From NCBI GenBank assembly GCA_026709815.1, contig JAPOSH010000044.1, forward strand, positions 1 to 47,555: a stretch of 47,555 nt of DNA, written 5' to 3'. The notes beneath the pieces are model-generated. The model saw nothing but the letters and a program-made list of their open reading frames with translations, ran no database searches and was not told the DNA's origin. The stretch comes from a bacterium (lineage in GTDB: Bacteria > Actinomycetota > Acidimicrobiia > Acidimicrobiales > Bin134). The translations under genes were made by a program, and so were the position numbers. Below, one piece after another: positions 34,043 to 42,727 of this stretch; the stretch's first letter is position 1; each line of letters begins with the position of its first letter.

Positions 34043-34082
34043 GACCAATTTCGCACTCGCCCCGCACCGAAAGAAGGAACCC

Positions 34083-34868
34083 ATGACCGACTTGACTCCC
34101 GCCAACCTCTTCAGCCTTGAGAACAAGGTCGCCCTGGTCACCGGAGGGGGGCGGGGCATCGGCGCCATGTTCACCGAAGGACTCCTGGGCGCGGGCGCCC
34201 GGGTGATCATCTCCTCCCGCCGACAGGATCAACTCGACGAGGCGGTCAAGGAGATGGGGAGCATCGGGCCCATCGAGGCCATCGCGGCCGACCTGTCCAC
34301 CGAGCAGGGCTGCCTGGGGTTGGCCGAAGCCGTCGGCCAGCGCACCGGGCGGCTGGACGTCTTGATCAACAACGCCGGGGCCACTTGGGGAGCGCCGATA
34401 GCAGAGTTCCCCGATGCGGCCTGGGACCGGGTGATGAGTCTGAACGTCAAGGGGGTGTTCCAGCTGACCGCAGCCCTGATTCCCCTGCTGGAGGCAGCGG
34501 CGGATGCCGATGATCCCGCCCGGGTGATCAACGTGGGCTCGATTCATGGACTCCAAGCCCCCGAACTCGATAACTACTCCTACTCGGCCAGCAAGGCTGC
34601 GGTGCATCACATGACCCGGGTGCTGGCCAAGAAGCTGGCCCCCCAGCACATCACGGTGAACTGCATCGCGCCCGGGGTGTTCCGCACCAAGATGATGGCC
34701 CACACCCTGGACACCTTCGGCGACGAGATCGTGGCCGACACCCCGCTGGGAAGGATCGGGCGACCCGAGGACATGGCCGGAGCAGTGCTGTTCCTGTCGG
34801 GGCGGGGCGGGGCTTATCTGACCGGCGCGGTCATCCCCGTGGAAGGCGGCTACGCCACCACCCTCTAG
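34083..34868 (+). CDS. Short-chain dehydrogenase/reductase
   Basis: 261 residues with AGAAGGAA upstream. Cofactor motif 'ALVTGGGRGIGAMF'; 'LINNAGATWG'; catalytic Ser in 'VGSIHG' and Tyr-Lys in 'YSYSASKAAVHHM'. The Arg in 'ISSRRQDQ' after strand 2 suggests NADP preference. 'LTGAVIPVEGGY' ends the fold. The substrate is unknown. It ends 7 bases before the convergent GH13 gene. Confidence 0.93.
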   Translation: MTDLTPANLFSLENKVALVTGGGRGIGAMFTEGLLGAGARVIISSRRQDQLDEAVKEMGSIGPIEAIAADLSTEQGCLGLAEAVGQRTGRLDVLINNAGATWGAPIAEFPDAAWDRVMSLNVKGVFQLTAALIPLLEAAADADDPARVINVGSIHGLQAPELDNYSYSASKAAVHHMTRVLAKKLAPQHITVNCIAPGVFRTKMMAHTLDTFGDEIVADTPLGRIGRPEDMAGAVLFLSGRGGAYLTGAVIPVEGGYATTL

Positions 34869-34875
34869 CCGCGGC

Positions 34876-36525
34876 TCATAGCCGTGCCCCCGGTGGTCGT
34901 CGAAGTCCCGAATCGGCGTCCGGCACCCGAATAAGAAGCACCCCTTCGGGAGCATCGAGCACGATGGCCGAGGTGATGGCGGCCCCCGCGGGCCGCCGCG
35001 AGGAGAAAGCCAACCGCCACTGACCGGGCGGAAGCTGGAACTCAGCCGGGACGTCGCCCGCGTTGAGAGCGCACACGGTGTCGCCCCGCCGGAAGCCGAT
35101 CACCGAGCTTGTCCGGCCGGTCAGCCACTCCAGCCCCTCGGCGTGCAGGTCGTGCCGCTCTCGTCGCAGGGCCAGCAGCTTTCGATACTTGTGCAGGATT
35201 GAGCCCTGCTCGCCGCGTTGGACGGACACGGTTTCTCCGTCTTCGCGGGCTGCAGGCAGCCACGACTCGGCGCCATCGGTAAAGCCAGCGGCGGGCCCCG
35301 GCGACCACGGCATCGGAGTGCGGCATCCGTCGCGCCCGTCAGCGGGGTTCTGGTTGCGAATGGCCACCGGGTCTCGGCGCTGGTCCAGTGGCACGTCTAC
35401 ATCTTCCAGGCCCAGCTCGTCACCCTGATACAAAAAGGGCAGGCCGGGCAGGGCGAACAGCATCACGCTGTAGGCCAGCGACCGCGACTGGCCCATCTCG
35501 CCGCCGCCCAGCCGGGAGGGCGCCCGGGGGTCGTCGTGGCTGCTGATTGCCCAGGACAAATCCCGGGGGGCGGCATCCAGCGCGTCCCGGAACGTAGACC
35601 ACATAGCCGACGGCTCCCAGGGAGTGTGCATGGGCGCGAAGTAAAACGCCCGGTGCAGCCCGTCTTGGGCCGACACATATCGGCTGACCCGGTCGGGGTT
35701 GTTCTCCCTCAGGTAGACCTCCCCCAAAAGGAGGGCGTCGTAACGCTCGGCGATGGCCCGCCAACGTCGATAGATGGAAGCATTGCCCGACTGGTCGAGG
35801 TCATAGCGGTGCTCGTAGCAGCCGAATACCTGGCGGGGGCTCATGCCGGGAGCAGTCGCAAAGCGCTGGGGATTGTCGGGCATGAGCATGTTCTTGACCA
35901 GGCCGTGCGCCACATCGATCCGGAATCCGTCCACTTCTCGGTCGAGCCAGAACGCCAGCACGTCGTCGAACTCCCGCACCAGGTTCGGGTTTGACCAGTT
36001 CAGATCGGGCTGCTCCGGCAAGAACAAGTGCAGGTAGTACTGCTGCGAGGCCTCGTCAAAGGTCCACGCAGACCCGCCGAAGTGCGATACCCAGTTGTTG
36101 GGCGGGCCTCCTCCCACCGCCGGATCCCGCCAGTGGTAGTAGCCCCGCTTGGGGCTGTCGGGGTCGGACCGGGAGGCTTGGAACCACGGGTGCCGGTCAG
36201 AAGAGTGGTTGGGAACCAAGTCGATGAGCACCCGCAGGCCCAGCTGATGGGCTTGGGCGATGCAGTCGTCGAAGTCGTCCAGCGTGCCGAAAAGGGGGTC
36301 GACCCCGGTGTAGTCGGCCACGTCGTAGCCGAAGTCGCACATGGGCGATGGGTAGAAGGGGGTGATCCACACGATGCCGACTCCGAGCCAGGCCAGATAG
36401 TCCAGCTTCTCGGTGAGACCGGGAAAATCGCCGACCCCGTCGCCGTCGCCGTCGGCGAACGACCGGATGTACACCTCATAGCCCACCTCGCGGTCCCACC
36501 AGCGCAAGCTGCCGTCGGCCATCAC
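34876..36525 (-). CDS. GH13 alpha-glucosidase / oligo-1,6-glucosidase-like
   Basis: 549 residues starting GTG with GAGAGG upstream. The GH13 (beta/alpha)8 barrel has 'DLVPNHSSDRHPWF' (region I), 'GFRIDVAHGLVKNM' with nucleophile Asp (region II), 'LLGEVYLRENN' with acid/base Glu (region III) and 'ISSHDDPRAPSR' (region IV; the usual NHD is SHD). There is no signal peptide, so it acts inside the cell on maltose, trehalose-like or isomaltose oligomers. It follows nrdJ by 41 bases on the same strand. Confidence 0.9.
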   Translation of the reverse strand: MMADGSLRWWDREVGYEVYIRSFADGDGDGVGDFPGLTEKLDYLAWLGVGIVWITPFYPSPMCDFGYDVADYTGVDPLFGTLDDFDDCIAQAHQLGLRVLIDLVPNHSSDRHPWFQASRSDPDSPKRGYYHWRDPAVGGGPPNNWVSHFGGSAWTFDEASQQYYLHLFLPEQPDLNWSNPNLVREFDDVLAFWLDREVDGFRIDVAHGLVKNMLMPDNPQRFATAPGMSPRQVFGCYEHRYDLDQSGNASIYRRWRAIAERYDALLLGEVYLRENNPDRVSRYVSAQDGLHRAFYFAPMHTPWEPSAMWSTFRDALDAAPRDLSWAISSHDDPRAPSRLGGGEMGQSRSLAYSVMLFALPGLPFLYQGDELGLEDVDVPLDQRRDPVAIRNQNPADGRDGCRTPMPWSPGPAAGFTDGAESWLPAAREDGETVSVQRGEQGSILHKYRKLLALRRERHDLHAEGLEWLTGRTSSVIGFRRGDTVCALNAGDVPAEFQLPPGQWRLAFSSRRPAGAAITSAIVLDAPEGVLLIRVPDADSGLRRPPGARL

Positions 36526-36566
36526 CGATCGTGCCTCTCTAGGTGCCGAGCCGGGGCGGAGTTCGC

Positions 36567-39275
36567 TCAGGAGCAGCCGGAGGTGGCGCCGCAGCTGGGG
36601 CAGGCGTGGCAGCTTCCGGCCCGGACCATGAGGATCCCGCAGTCAGAGCAGAACGGGGCGCTGGCATCCAGGGGGCGCCGGCGGGTGAAGGGGGACGGCG
36701 GGTCGGGCTCCACGATGTCACCGGGCACGGTCACCGGCACCTGCTCTTCCACTCCGGGCAGGGTCGGCTGGCTCCGCTCGTCAGTGGTGTAGACCCCCAG
36801 CCCGAACCGTTCGCTTTGGTCGAGGTACTCCACCGCCAAGCGCCGGAACAGGTAGTCGATGAGGCTGGTGGCAATGCGTATGTCGGGGTCGTCGGTCATC
36901 CCGGCCGGTTCGAAGCGCATGCCTTTGAAAGCATCCACATAGGCCCGCAGCGGCACCCCGTACTGAAGGCCGTGGCTCACCGCCATGGCGAACGCGTCCA
37001 TGGCCCCGGCCAGCGTCGAACCCTGCTTGGACACCCGGATGAATATCTCGCCGGGGCTGCCGTCCTCGTACTCCCCGACGGTGGCGAAGCCCTTGCAGTC
37101 GGCCACCCGGAACTCGAAGGTGCGGCTGGTGCGGGACCGGGGCAGCCGACGGCGCTCCGGCTGAGCTGGCGCCGGTGCCGAGTCCGGGACCGGAGCGCCC
37201 GATACCGACAGGGGTTGGCCCAGCTTGCAGCCGTCCCGGTAGACGGCCAGAGACTTGACGCCCATTTGCCAGGCGTCCACGAACAGCTGCTGGATCTCCC
37301 CTGCAGTGGTGCTCTCCGGGACGTTCACCGTCTTGCTGATGCCCCCCGAGAGCCACGGCTGCACCGCGGCCATCATCTTCACATGGCCGCTGGGGGAGAT
37401 CACGTTGTCGCCCATCGAGCAGGCGAACACCGGCAGGTGGGCGGGGTGCAGATGGGGGGCGCCCACTATGGAGCTCCGTTGGTGCACATAGGCCTCGATG
37501 TCAGCGGCTTGCTCCGCGGTGTAGCCCAAGCGGCGCAGCGCCCGGTCGACCGTCCGGTTGAGGATCGGCATGGTGCCGCCCCCCACCAGCTTCTTGGTCT
37601 TGACCAGGCCCAGGTCGGGCTCAATGCCGGTGGTGTCGCAGTCCATCATGAACGAGATCGTGCCGGTGGGGGCCAGCACCGTGGCCTGTGAGTTGCGGAC
37701 GCCGACCGCGTCCCCCCACTCCACTGCGGCATCCCAGGCCGACCGAGCCGCATCCAGCACCCCGGTGGGCACCGGTTCGGCTTCCAGCCTGCTCAGCGCA
37801 TCCCGGTGCATTCGCAGCACCCGCTGAGTGGGCACCATATTCTCCTCGAAACCCTCGAACGGTCCGAGGCGTGCGGCCATGCGACCCGACGTCTCGTAGG
37901 CCACCCCGGTCATCAGCGCAGTGACGGCGGCGGCCAGGCCCCGGCCCTCATCGGAGTCATAGGCCAGACCCAGGGCCATGAGCGTCGCCCCCAGGTTGGC
38001 GTAGCCCAGGCCCAGCTGTCGGAACCGCCGGGTGGTGGCGCCGATCTGCTCAGTGGGATAGTGCGACGGACCGACCAAGATCTCCTGGGCCAGGGTCATC
38101 ACTCTGACTGCGGCGCTGAAACCCTCCACGTCAAACTCGCCGCCGTCGCCGACGAACGAGAGCAAGTTCAAACTGGCCAAGTTGCAGGCCGAATTGTCCA
38201 GGTGGAAATACTCCGAACAGGGGTTGCTGGCGGTAATCCGGCCCGTTTCAGCCGCGGTGTTCCACCGGTTGATGGTGGTCTCGAACTGCACCCCGGGATC
38301 GGCGCACTCCCACGCAGCCTCGGCGATCTGGGCGAGAAGCGACCGGGCCGACATCGTCTCCAGCACCTCGCCGTTGGTGCGGGCAGTAAGTTGCCAGTCT
38401 TCGTCGTCGACCGCCGCCGACATGAAGGCGTCGCTGAGCCGCACCGAGTTGTTGGCGTTCTGGTACTGGATGGAGTGGACATCGGCGCCGTCTAGATCCA
38501 TGTCGAAGCCCGCGTCGCGCAACGCCCGGGCCTTGCGCTCCTCAACCGCCTTGCACCAAATGAACACGGCAATGTCGGGGTGGTCGGCATCGAGCACCAC
38601 CATCTTGGCCGCCCGCCGGGTCTTTCCTCCCGATTTGATGGTGCCCGCGGAGGCGTCCGCGCCCCGCATGAAGCTCACCGGGCCGCTGGGGGCGCCTCCG
38701 CCGCTCATCTTCTCCTGCCGCGACCTGATCCGGCTCAAGTTGACGCCGGCACCTGAGCCGCCCTTGAAGATGCGGCCCTCCTCGCCGTACCAGTCGAGGA
38801 TCGACTCCATCGTGTCGTCCACCGCCAGGATGAAGCAGGCCGACGACTGGGGTACCGCGTCGGGAACCCCGAGGTTGAACCACACCGGCGAGTTGAACGC
38901 GGCGCGCTGGCGGACCAGCAGCCAGCGGAGTTCATCGGCGAAGATCGCCGCCTCCTCGGGTTCGGCCAGATGCCCTGAGCCAACACCCCAATCCACCAGC
39001 GTGTCCACCACTCGATCGATCACCTGACGAAGAGAAGTCTCTCGCTCCGGGGTCCCGAGACCCCCGCGGAAGTACTTCTGAGTCACGATGTTTCCTGCGT
39101 TGACCGACCAGACCACCGGGAACTCCACATTGCTCTGCTCAAAGGCCACCTCGCCGTCCGAGCTGGTTATCCGGGCGTCGCGGCGGTGCCACTCAACCTG
39201 GTCATAGGGGTGGGCATCGGCGCGGCTGAAGTGGCGGCTCAGACCGATCCTGGTGCAATCAGATGCCAGAGCCAT
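36567..39275 (-). CDS. nrdJ: Adenosylcobalamin-dependent (class II) ribonucleotide reductase
   Basis: 902 residues from the ATG at 39275 (AAGGAG five bases upstream). NrdJ reduces ribonucleotides to deoxyribonucleotides with B12. Features: 'AFNSPVWFNLG', 'QSSACFILAVDDT' (first redox Cys), 'NPCSEYFHLDNSACNLASLNL' with the active-site Cys, 'PTGTISFMMDCDTTGIEPDLGLV', and a C-terminal 'FCSDCGILMVRAGSCHACPSCGATSGCS' zinc/redox-shuttle domain. In many actinobacteria nrdR sits next to this gene; here it does not appear. The 350-base leader has strong hairpins and is described separately. Confidence 0.96.
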   Translation of the reverse strand: MALASDCTRIGLSRHFSRADAHPYDQVEWHRRDARITSSDGEVAFEQSNVEFPVVWSVNAGNIVTQKYFRGGLGTPERETSLRQVIDRVVDTLVDWGVGSGHLAEPEEAAIFADELRWLLVRQRAAFNSPVWFNLGVPDAVPQSSACFILAVDDTMESILDWYGEEGRIFKGGSGAGVNLSRIRSRQEKMSGGGAPSGPVSFMRGADASAGTIKSGGKTRRAAKMVVLDADHPDIAVFIWCKAVEERKARALRDAGFDMDLDGADVHSIQYQNANNSVRLSDAFMSAAVDDEDWQLTARTNGEVLETMSARSLLAQIAEAAWECADPGVQFETTINRWNTAAETGRITASNPCSEYFHLDNSACNLASLNLLSFVGDGGEFDVEGFSAAVRVMTLAQEILVGPSHYPTEQIGATTRRFRQLGLGYANLGATLMALGLAYDSDEGRGLAAAVTALMTGVAYETSGRMAARLGPFEGFEENMVPTQRVLRMHRDALSRLEAEPVPTGVLDAARSAWDAAVEWGDAVGVRNSQATVLAPTGTISFMMDCDTTGIEPDLGLVKTKKLVGGGTMPILNRTVDRALRRLGYTAEQAADIEAYVHQRSSIVGAPHLHPAHLPVFACSMGDNVISPSGHVKMMAAVQPWLSGGISKTVNVPESTTAGEIQQLFVDAWQMGVKSLAVYRDGCKLGQPLSVSGAPVPDSAPAPAQPERRRLPRSRTSRTFEFRVADCKGFATVGEYEDGSPGEIFIRVSKQGSTLAGAMDAFAMAVSHGLQYGVPLRAYVDAFKGMRFEPAGMTDDPDIRIATSLIDYLFRRLAVEYLDQSERFGLGVYTTDERSQPTLPGVEEQVPVTVPGDIVEPDPPSPFTRRRPLDASAPFCSDCGILMVRAGSCHACPSCGATSGCS

Positions 39276-39628
39276 CAGCACTCCTTACAGGAATGCGCCT
39301 CGAAAGGGGGCATTCCACCTTGGCGGGTCAACGGTTTCGATTGAGGCTGCGGCATGAGCGGCCAGGTCAAAAGGGCCTCCGAATAAGGCATGTCTTCACC
39401 AGACACGCCAGCCTGGACAAACGCCGGGCTGAACCCCTCAAGGAGTCGCCTGAACCCCACTTTGGTTGTCGGCGCCAACCACCATTCCGGACGCTCACGC
39501 CGCAGCGGTAGATCACGGTAGATGATGGTGCCTGTGGACGGTAAGGAGGACAAGGGGGATTCCCTGTGGATTTCGCGTGAATATCCCAAGACGTGCCGGG
39601 CTAGCCTGCCTGCTACCGTCGCGCGCCG
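39276..39628. other. Intergenic region / long nrdJ leader with hairpins and direct repeats
   Basis: No convincing gene here. On the nrdJ side are an imperfect 27-base hairpin with a 7-bp outer stem (39290-39316, GGAATGC...GCATTCC) directly before the Shine-Dalgarno, a 9-bp hairpin at 39387-39409 and a 5-bp hairpin at 39464-39480. CGGTAGAT occurs at 39506 and 39516, one helical turn apart, a possible operator. A TACCGT box at 39614 lies nine bases before the divergent reductase start. I could not find a B12-box or NrdR box. Confidence 0.5.
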
Positions 39629-40363
39629 GTGGATCAGCTGTTCCCTCGGTTCGTCTCGGACATCGATCCGGTGGCGGTCTACGCCTCCGACAGTCGGCCT
39701 GCACGCCCCGACCGGCCGTGGCTGATGCTGAACATGGTCACCTCTCCGGACGGCGCCACCTCGATCGACGGCGTCTCGGGGGGCCTGTCGAGCCCCGAAG
39801 ACCGCCAGGTGTTCGCAGCCATCCGGGGGGTGGCCGATGTGATCCTGGTCGCAGCCGAGACCGTGCGCCGGGAGGGCTACGGACCGCCGAAGACGGCCCC
39901 GGCGGCGGTCGCCGCCCGGACGGCCCGGAACCAAGCGGCCCGGCCCCGCGTGGCAGTGGTGAGCGCCTCGCTGGATCTGGACTTCACCGCCCCGGTATTC
40001 CAAGACCGCCCGCCTCCCCTGGTGCTCACCGTGGAAGCGCCCCCGGCCGACCGGCTGGCCCAGGCTGAGTTGGCGGCCGAGGTTCACCGCACGGGCATCG
40101 ACCGGGTGGATCCGGTTGAGGCGATGACCCGAATGCGGCAGACAGGAGCTGAAGTGGTGCTGGCCGAGGGCGGACCGAGCCTCAACGGCCAGCTCCTGGC
40201 TGCCGGACTTCTGGATGAACTGTGCTGGACGATCTCGCCTGCGCTGGCGGGCGGCGAGTCCACCAGGATGGCCGACGGCGCGCCACCCCTGCTTCAGCGT
40301 CTTCGGCTGGAGCGGATACTGGTCCACGGCCACACCCTGTTCTTGCGCTACCTCCGCCACTGA
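39629..40363 (+). CDS. RibD C-terminal-domain reductase (DHFR-like pyrimidine reductase family)
   Basis: 244 residues from the GTG at 39629. 'PWLMLNMVTSPDGATSIDGVSGGLSSPEDRQVFAAIRGVADVILVAAETVRREGYGP' and 'VVLAEGGPSLNGQLLAAGLLDELCWTISPALAGG' are the RibD_C signature. Relatives reduce the riboflavin intermediate or F420-linked substrates with NADPH; no rib genes are adjacent, so the role is open. It sits on the plus strand between nrdJ and the LysM-like remnant, where nrdR is often found in relatives (from memory). Confidence 0.88.
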   Translation: MDQLFPRFVSDIDPVAVYASDSRPARPDRPWLMLNMVTSPDGATSIDGVSGGLSSPEDRQVFAAIRGVADVILVAAETVRREGYGPPKTAPAAVAARTARNQAARPRVAVVSASLDLDFTAPVFQDRPPPLVLTVEAPPADRLAQAELAAEVHRTGIDRVDPVEAMTRMRQTGAEVVLAEGGPSLNGQLLAAGLLDELCWTISPALAGGESTRMADGAPPLLQRLRLERILVHGHTLFLRYLRH

Positions 40364-40367
40364 TCGC

Positions 40368-40664
40368 CTATCGACCGTCGGGGCTTACCGGCAGCGCGGT
40401 GTCGCCCACGACCACGTATCCCGGCTGCGGCTGGACATGCCCGGCGGGGTTCTCCGGAGACAGCGCCCAGCCGAATTCTGCGGCCAGAAGCGAGCTGGCC
40501 CACAGCGCCAGCAAGAAAAGAGCAGCAATCAGCGTCCGGCGGAACCAGTACACCGATGCAGGCCGCCGGGGGGTGACAGGAAGGCGGCGCCGCGTCGGTG
40601 CGCCATTGGGAACCAAGGCCAACGCCGGGCGGGCTTGGGGGTGGTCGTACAGGGGTAAAGCCAT
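40368..40664 (-). CDS. Small membrane protein, possible LysM-protein remnant
   Basis: 98 residues: a basic N-terminus (APTRRRLPVTPRRPASVYWFRR), one membrane helix (TLIAALFLLALWASSLLAAEF), then 'QPGYVVVGDTALPVSPDGR' and stop. The end resembles the first strand of a LysM domain (YVVxxGDTLWSIA) that breaks off. LysM proteins of this form stand beside lexA, nrdR and nrdJ in many actinobacteria. The stop lies 4 bases past the convergent reductase gene, so a rearrangement may have removed the rest. A TTGACG box upstream may be the -35. Confidence 0.5.
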   Translation of the reverse strand: MALPLYDHPQARPALALVPNGAPTRRRLPVTPRRPASVYWFRRTLIAALFLLALWASSLLAAEFGWALSPENPAGHVQPQPGYVVVGDTALPVSPDGR

Positions 40665-40745
40665 GCGACCATTCTCCAGACGACGGTGACAGTTTGTGTA
40701 AAAACCCCCGTCAAGCTGGACTTTTGCGAATTTCAGGGATGTTTT

Positions 40746-41810
40746 TTACCCGCTGGTGAGGAGCGCCTTGAGGGTGCTGTGGTAAGCCTCTAGCGCGGTT
40801 CGGGCCACCCGCTCTTCGGCAGTGTGGGCCAGGGTCGGGTCGCCGGGCCCGAAGTTGGCCGCGGGGATGCCCCGTTCGGCGAAGAAGGCCACATCGGTCA
40901 ATCCCAGCTTGGCCCGGATCTCGAGGTTGTGGCGGCCGACAAGTTGTTGCAGCACGGGATGGCTCAAACCCGGCGGCGCCGCGGGGGCTCGCTCGACCAC
41001 CTCGAAAAGATCATCGTCGCCCAGCGCGGGGGCGATCAGCGCTCGAAAGGCGGCTTCGGCGGTTGCCGCGTCTTGATCGGGGGCGAATCGGTAGCCCAGC
41101 GTCACCCCGGCGCGGTCGGGCACCACGTTGCCCGCCACGCCGCCTTCGACCGCCACCGCCTGAAGCGACTCCCGATACTGACAGCCGTCGATCACCGGTG
41201 TGCGGGGCTCGTAGGCGTCCACCAGCGACAGCAGCGGCCCCAATCGGTGAATGGCGTTGACCCCCATCCAGGGCCGCGCGGTGTGAGCGCGCAACCCGGC
41301 CAAGGTGACCACCGCCCGCAGCACCCCCTGGCAGCCGGCTTCCACCACTCCCCCTGAGGGCTCGCCCAACAAGGCGACGTCGGCGGCGAGCAAATCGGGG
41401 CGAAACTCGAACAGCTCGCGCAGTCCGTTGTCGGCTATTCGGACTTCCTCGCGGGCGTAGAAGAGCCAGGTGACGTCCACTGCCGGTTCGTCCACCGCGG
41501 CGGCCAGGTCCAGCATGACCGCCAGCGCCGACTTCATGTCGGCTGCTCCGAGACCCCATACCACGTCGCCCTCTATTCGGGCGGTGGCGTTGCCGTTGGG
41601 GGGGACGGTGTCGGTGTGGCCGCCGACGAGCACCCGAAGGGGCCGGCCCAGCTCGGTCCGGGCCACCAGGTTGTCTCCCACCCGTTCCACGACCAGTCCG
41701 GGCACCGACCGCAGCCGAGCCTCGATGAGGTCCACGATGGGCTGCTCCTGATAGGACACCGATGCCACGTTGATCAGCTCGGCCGTCTTGGCCAAAAGGT
41801 CAGCAGTCAC
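40746..41810 (-). CDS. dapE: Succinyl-diaminopimelate desuccinylase
   Basis: 354 residues, M20 metallopeptidase fold. DapE removes succinate from N-succinyl-LL-diaminopimelate. Zinc ligands are visible in 'VGGHTDTVPPNG' (His), 'WGLGAADMKSALAVM' (Asp), 'FYAREEVRIADNGL' (Glu-Glu) and the C-terminal 'FGPGDPTLAHTAEERV' (His). The length matches the mycobacterial type. It is 11 bases downstream of dapD in the same operon. Confidence 0.93.
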   Translation of the reverse strand: MTADLLAKTAELINVASVSYQEQPIVDLIEARLRSVPGLVVERVGDNLVARTELGRPLRVLVGGHTDTVPPNGNATARIEGDVVWGLGAADMKSALAVMLDLAAAVDEPAVDVTWLFYAREEVRIADNGLRELFEFRPDLLAADVALLGEPSGGVVEAGCQGVLRAVVTLAGLRAHTARPWMGVNAIHRLGPLLSLVDAYEPRTPVIDGCQYRESLQAVAVEGGVAGNVVPDRAGVTLGYRFAPDQDAATAEAAFRALIAPALGDDDLFEVVERAPAAPPGLSHPVLQQLVGRHNLEIRAKLGLTDVAFFAERGIPAANFGPGDPTLAHTAEERVARTALEAYHSTLKALLTSG

Positions 41811-41821
41811 GGCCCTGCTCC

Positions 41822-42658
41822 TCAGGTCGTGGCGCCGTGGTCTCGGAGCACATCGTTCAGCTGGGCCTTGTCGTGACGTTCGCCGGGCGCCAGGTGGCGA
41901 ATCACGAGTACGCAGGGCATGCCGAAGGTCCCTCCGTCGAAGACGCGGGGGCGAGTGGCCGACACGGCTACCGTCCAGTCGGGGACCACGCCGCGTCCGA
42001 GCTCCTCGCCGGAGGCCGCGTCGATGACCGGAATTGAGCCGGTGAGCACGCAGCCCGCCCCGAGCACCACACCGTCGCCCACCCGGGCGCCGTCAGCCAC
42101 GATGCAGCGGCTCCCGATCAGACAGTCATCGCCAACGATGACCGGCGCGGCTTGAGGGGGCTCCAGCACCCCGCCGATGCCGACCCCGCCCGAGAGGTGG
42201 ACGTTGGCCCCGATCTGAGCGCACGAGCCCACCGTGGCCCAGGTGTCAACCATGGTGTTGGCCCCCACCCGGGCGCCGATGTTCACGTAACTGGGCATCA
42301 TGATCACGCCTCGGTCCAAGAACGATCCCCAGCGGGCCGACGCGCCCGGCACCACCCGCACCCCGGCCGCCTGATAGCGGCGTTTGAGGGGTATCTTGTC
42401 GGCGTACTCGAACGGCCCCAGCTCCACGGTCTCCATCTCGGCCATGGCGAACAGCAGCAAGATGGCCTGTTTGAGCCATTGGTTCACCACCACTTCCCCG
42501 TCGTCGCCCACCTCGGCCACCCGGGCTGCGCCAGCGTCGAGCAAGCCGATGGCCTCCTCCACAGTCGCCCGGGCCTCGGGGTCGCCCCGATCGATGGGCG
42601 CCCGGTCGACCCACAGCTCCTCGATCCGGGCTTGCAGATCACTCATGCTCTCAGCCAT
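41822..42658 (-). CDS. dapD: Tetrahydrodipicolinate N-succinyltransferase
   Basis: 278 residues with a C-terminal left-handed beta-helix. DapD succinylates tetrahydrodipicolinate with succinyl-CoA. 'NTMVDTWATVGSCAQIGANVHLSGGVGIGGVLEP' and 'VIVGDDCLIGSRCIVADGARVGDGVVLGAGCVL' are the E. coli-type signatures, with 'RWGSFLDRGVIMMPSYVNIGA' before them. A start at the ATG at 42646 (274 residues) is equally plausible: GGGGAGAA is only two bases before the ATG used here. Confidence 0.94.
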   Translation of the reverse strand: MAESMSDLQARIEELWVDRAPIDRGDPEARATVEEAIGLLDAGAARVAEVGDDGEVVVNQWLKQAILLLFAMAEMETVELGPFEYADKIPLKRRYQAAGVRVVPGASARWGSFLDRGVIMMPSYVNIGARVGANTMVDTWATVGSCAQIGANVHLSGGVGIGGVLEPPQAAPVIVGDDCLIGSRCIVADGARVGDGVVLGAGCVLTGSIPVIDAASGEELGRGVVPDWTVAVSATRPRVFDGGTFGMPCVLVIRHLAPGERHDKAQLNDVLRDHGATT

Positions 42659-42727
42659 TTCTCCCCTGATGATGCCATTGGCCCCCTTGGAGGCTGTCGA
42701 CGACTGCGAAAGCGCTCATGGCCGCGC

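Noticed and set aside
39276-39628. Cobalamin riboswitch before nrdJ
   Set aside because: Looked for the conserved B12 box and did not see it; kept only as an unclassified structured leader.
39275-40360. 361-residue minus-strand ORF
   Set aside because: Covers the RibD-type reductase antisense and the nrdJ leader; no motifs. Its last 70 residues look protein-like but have no start of their own.
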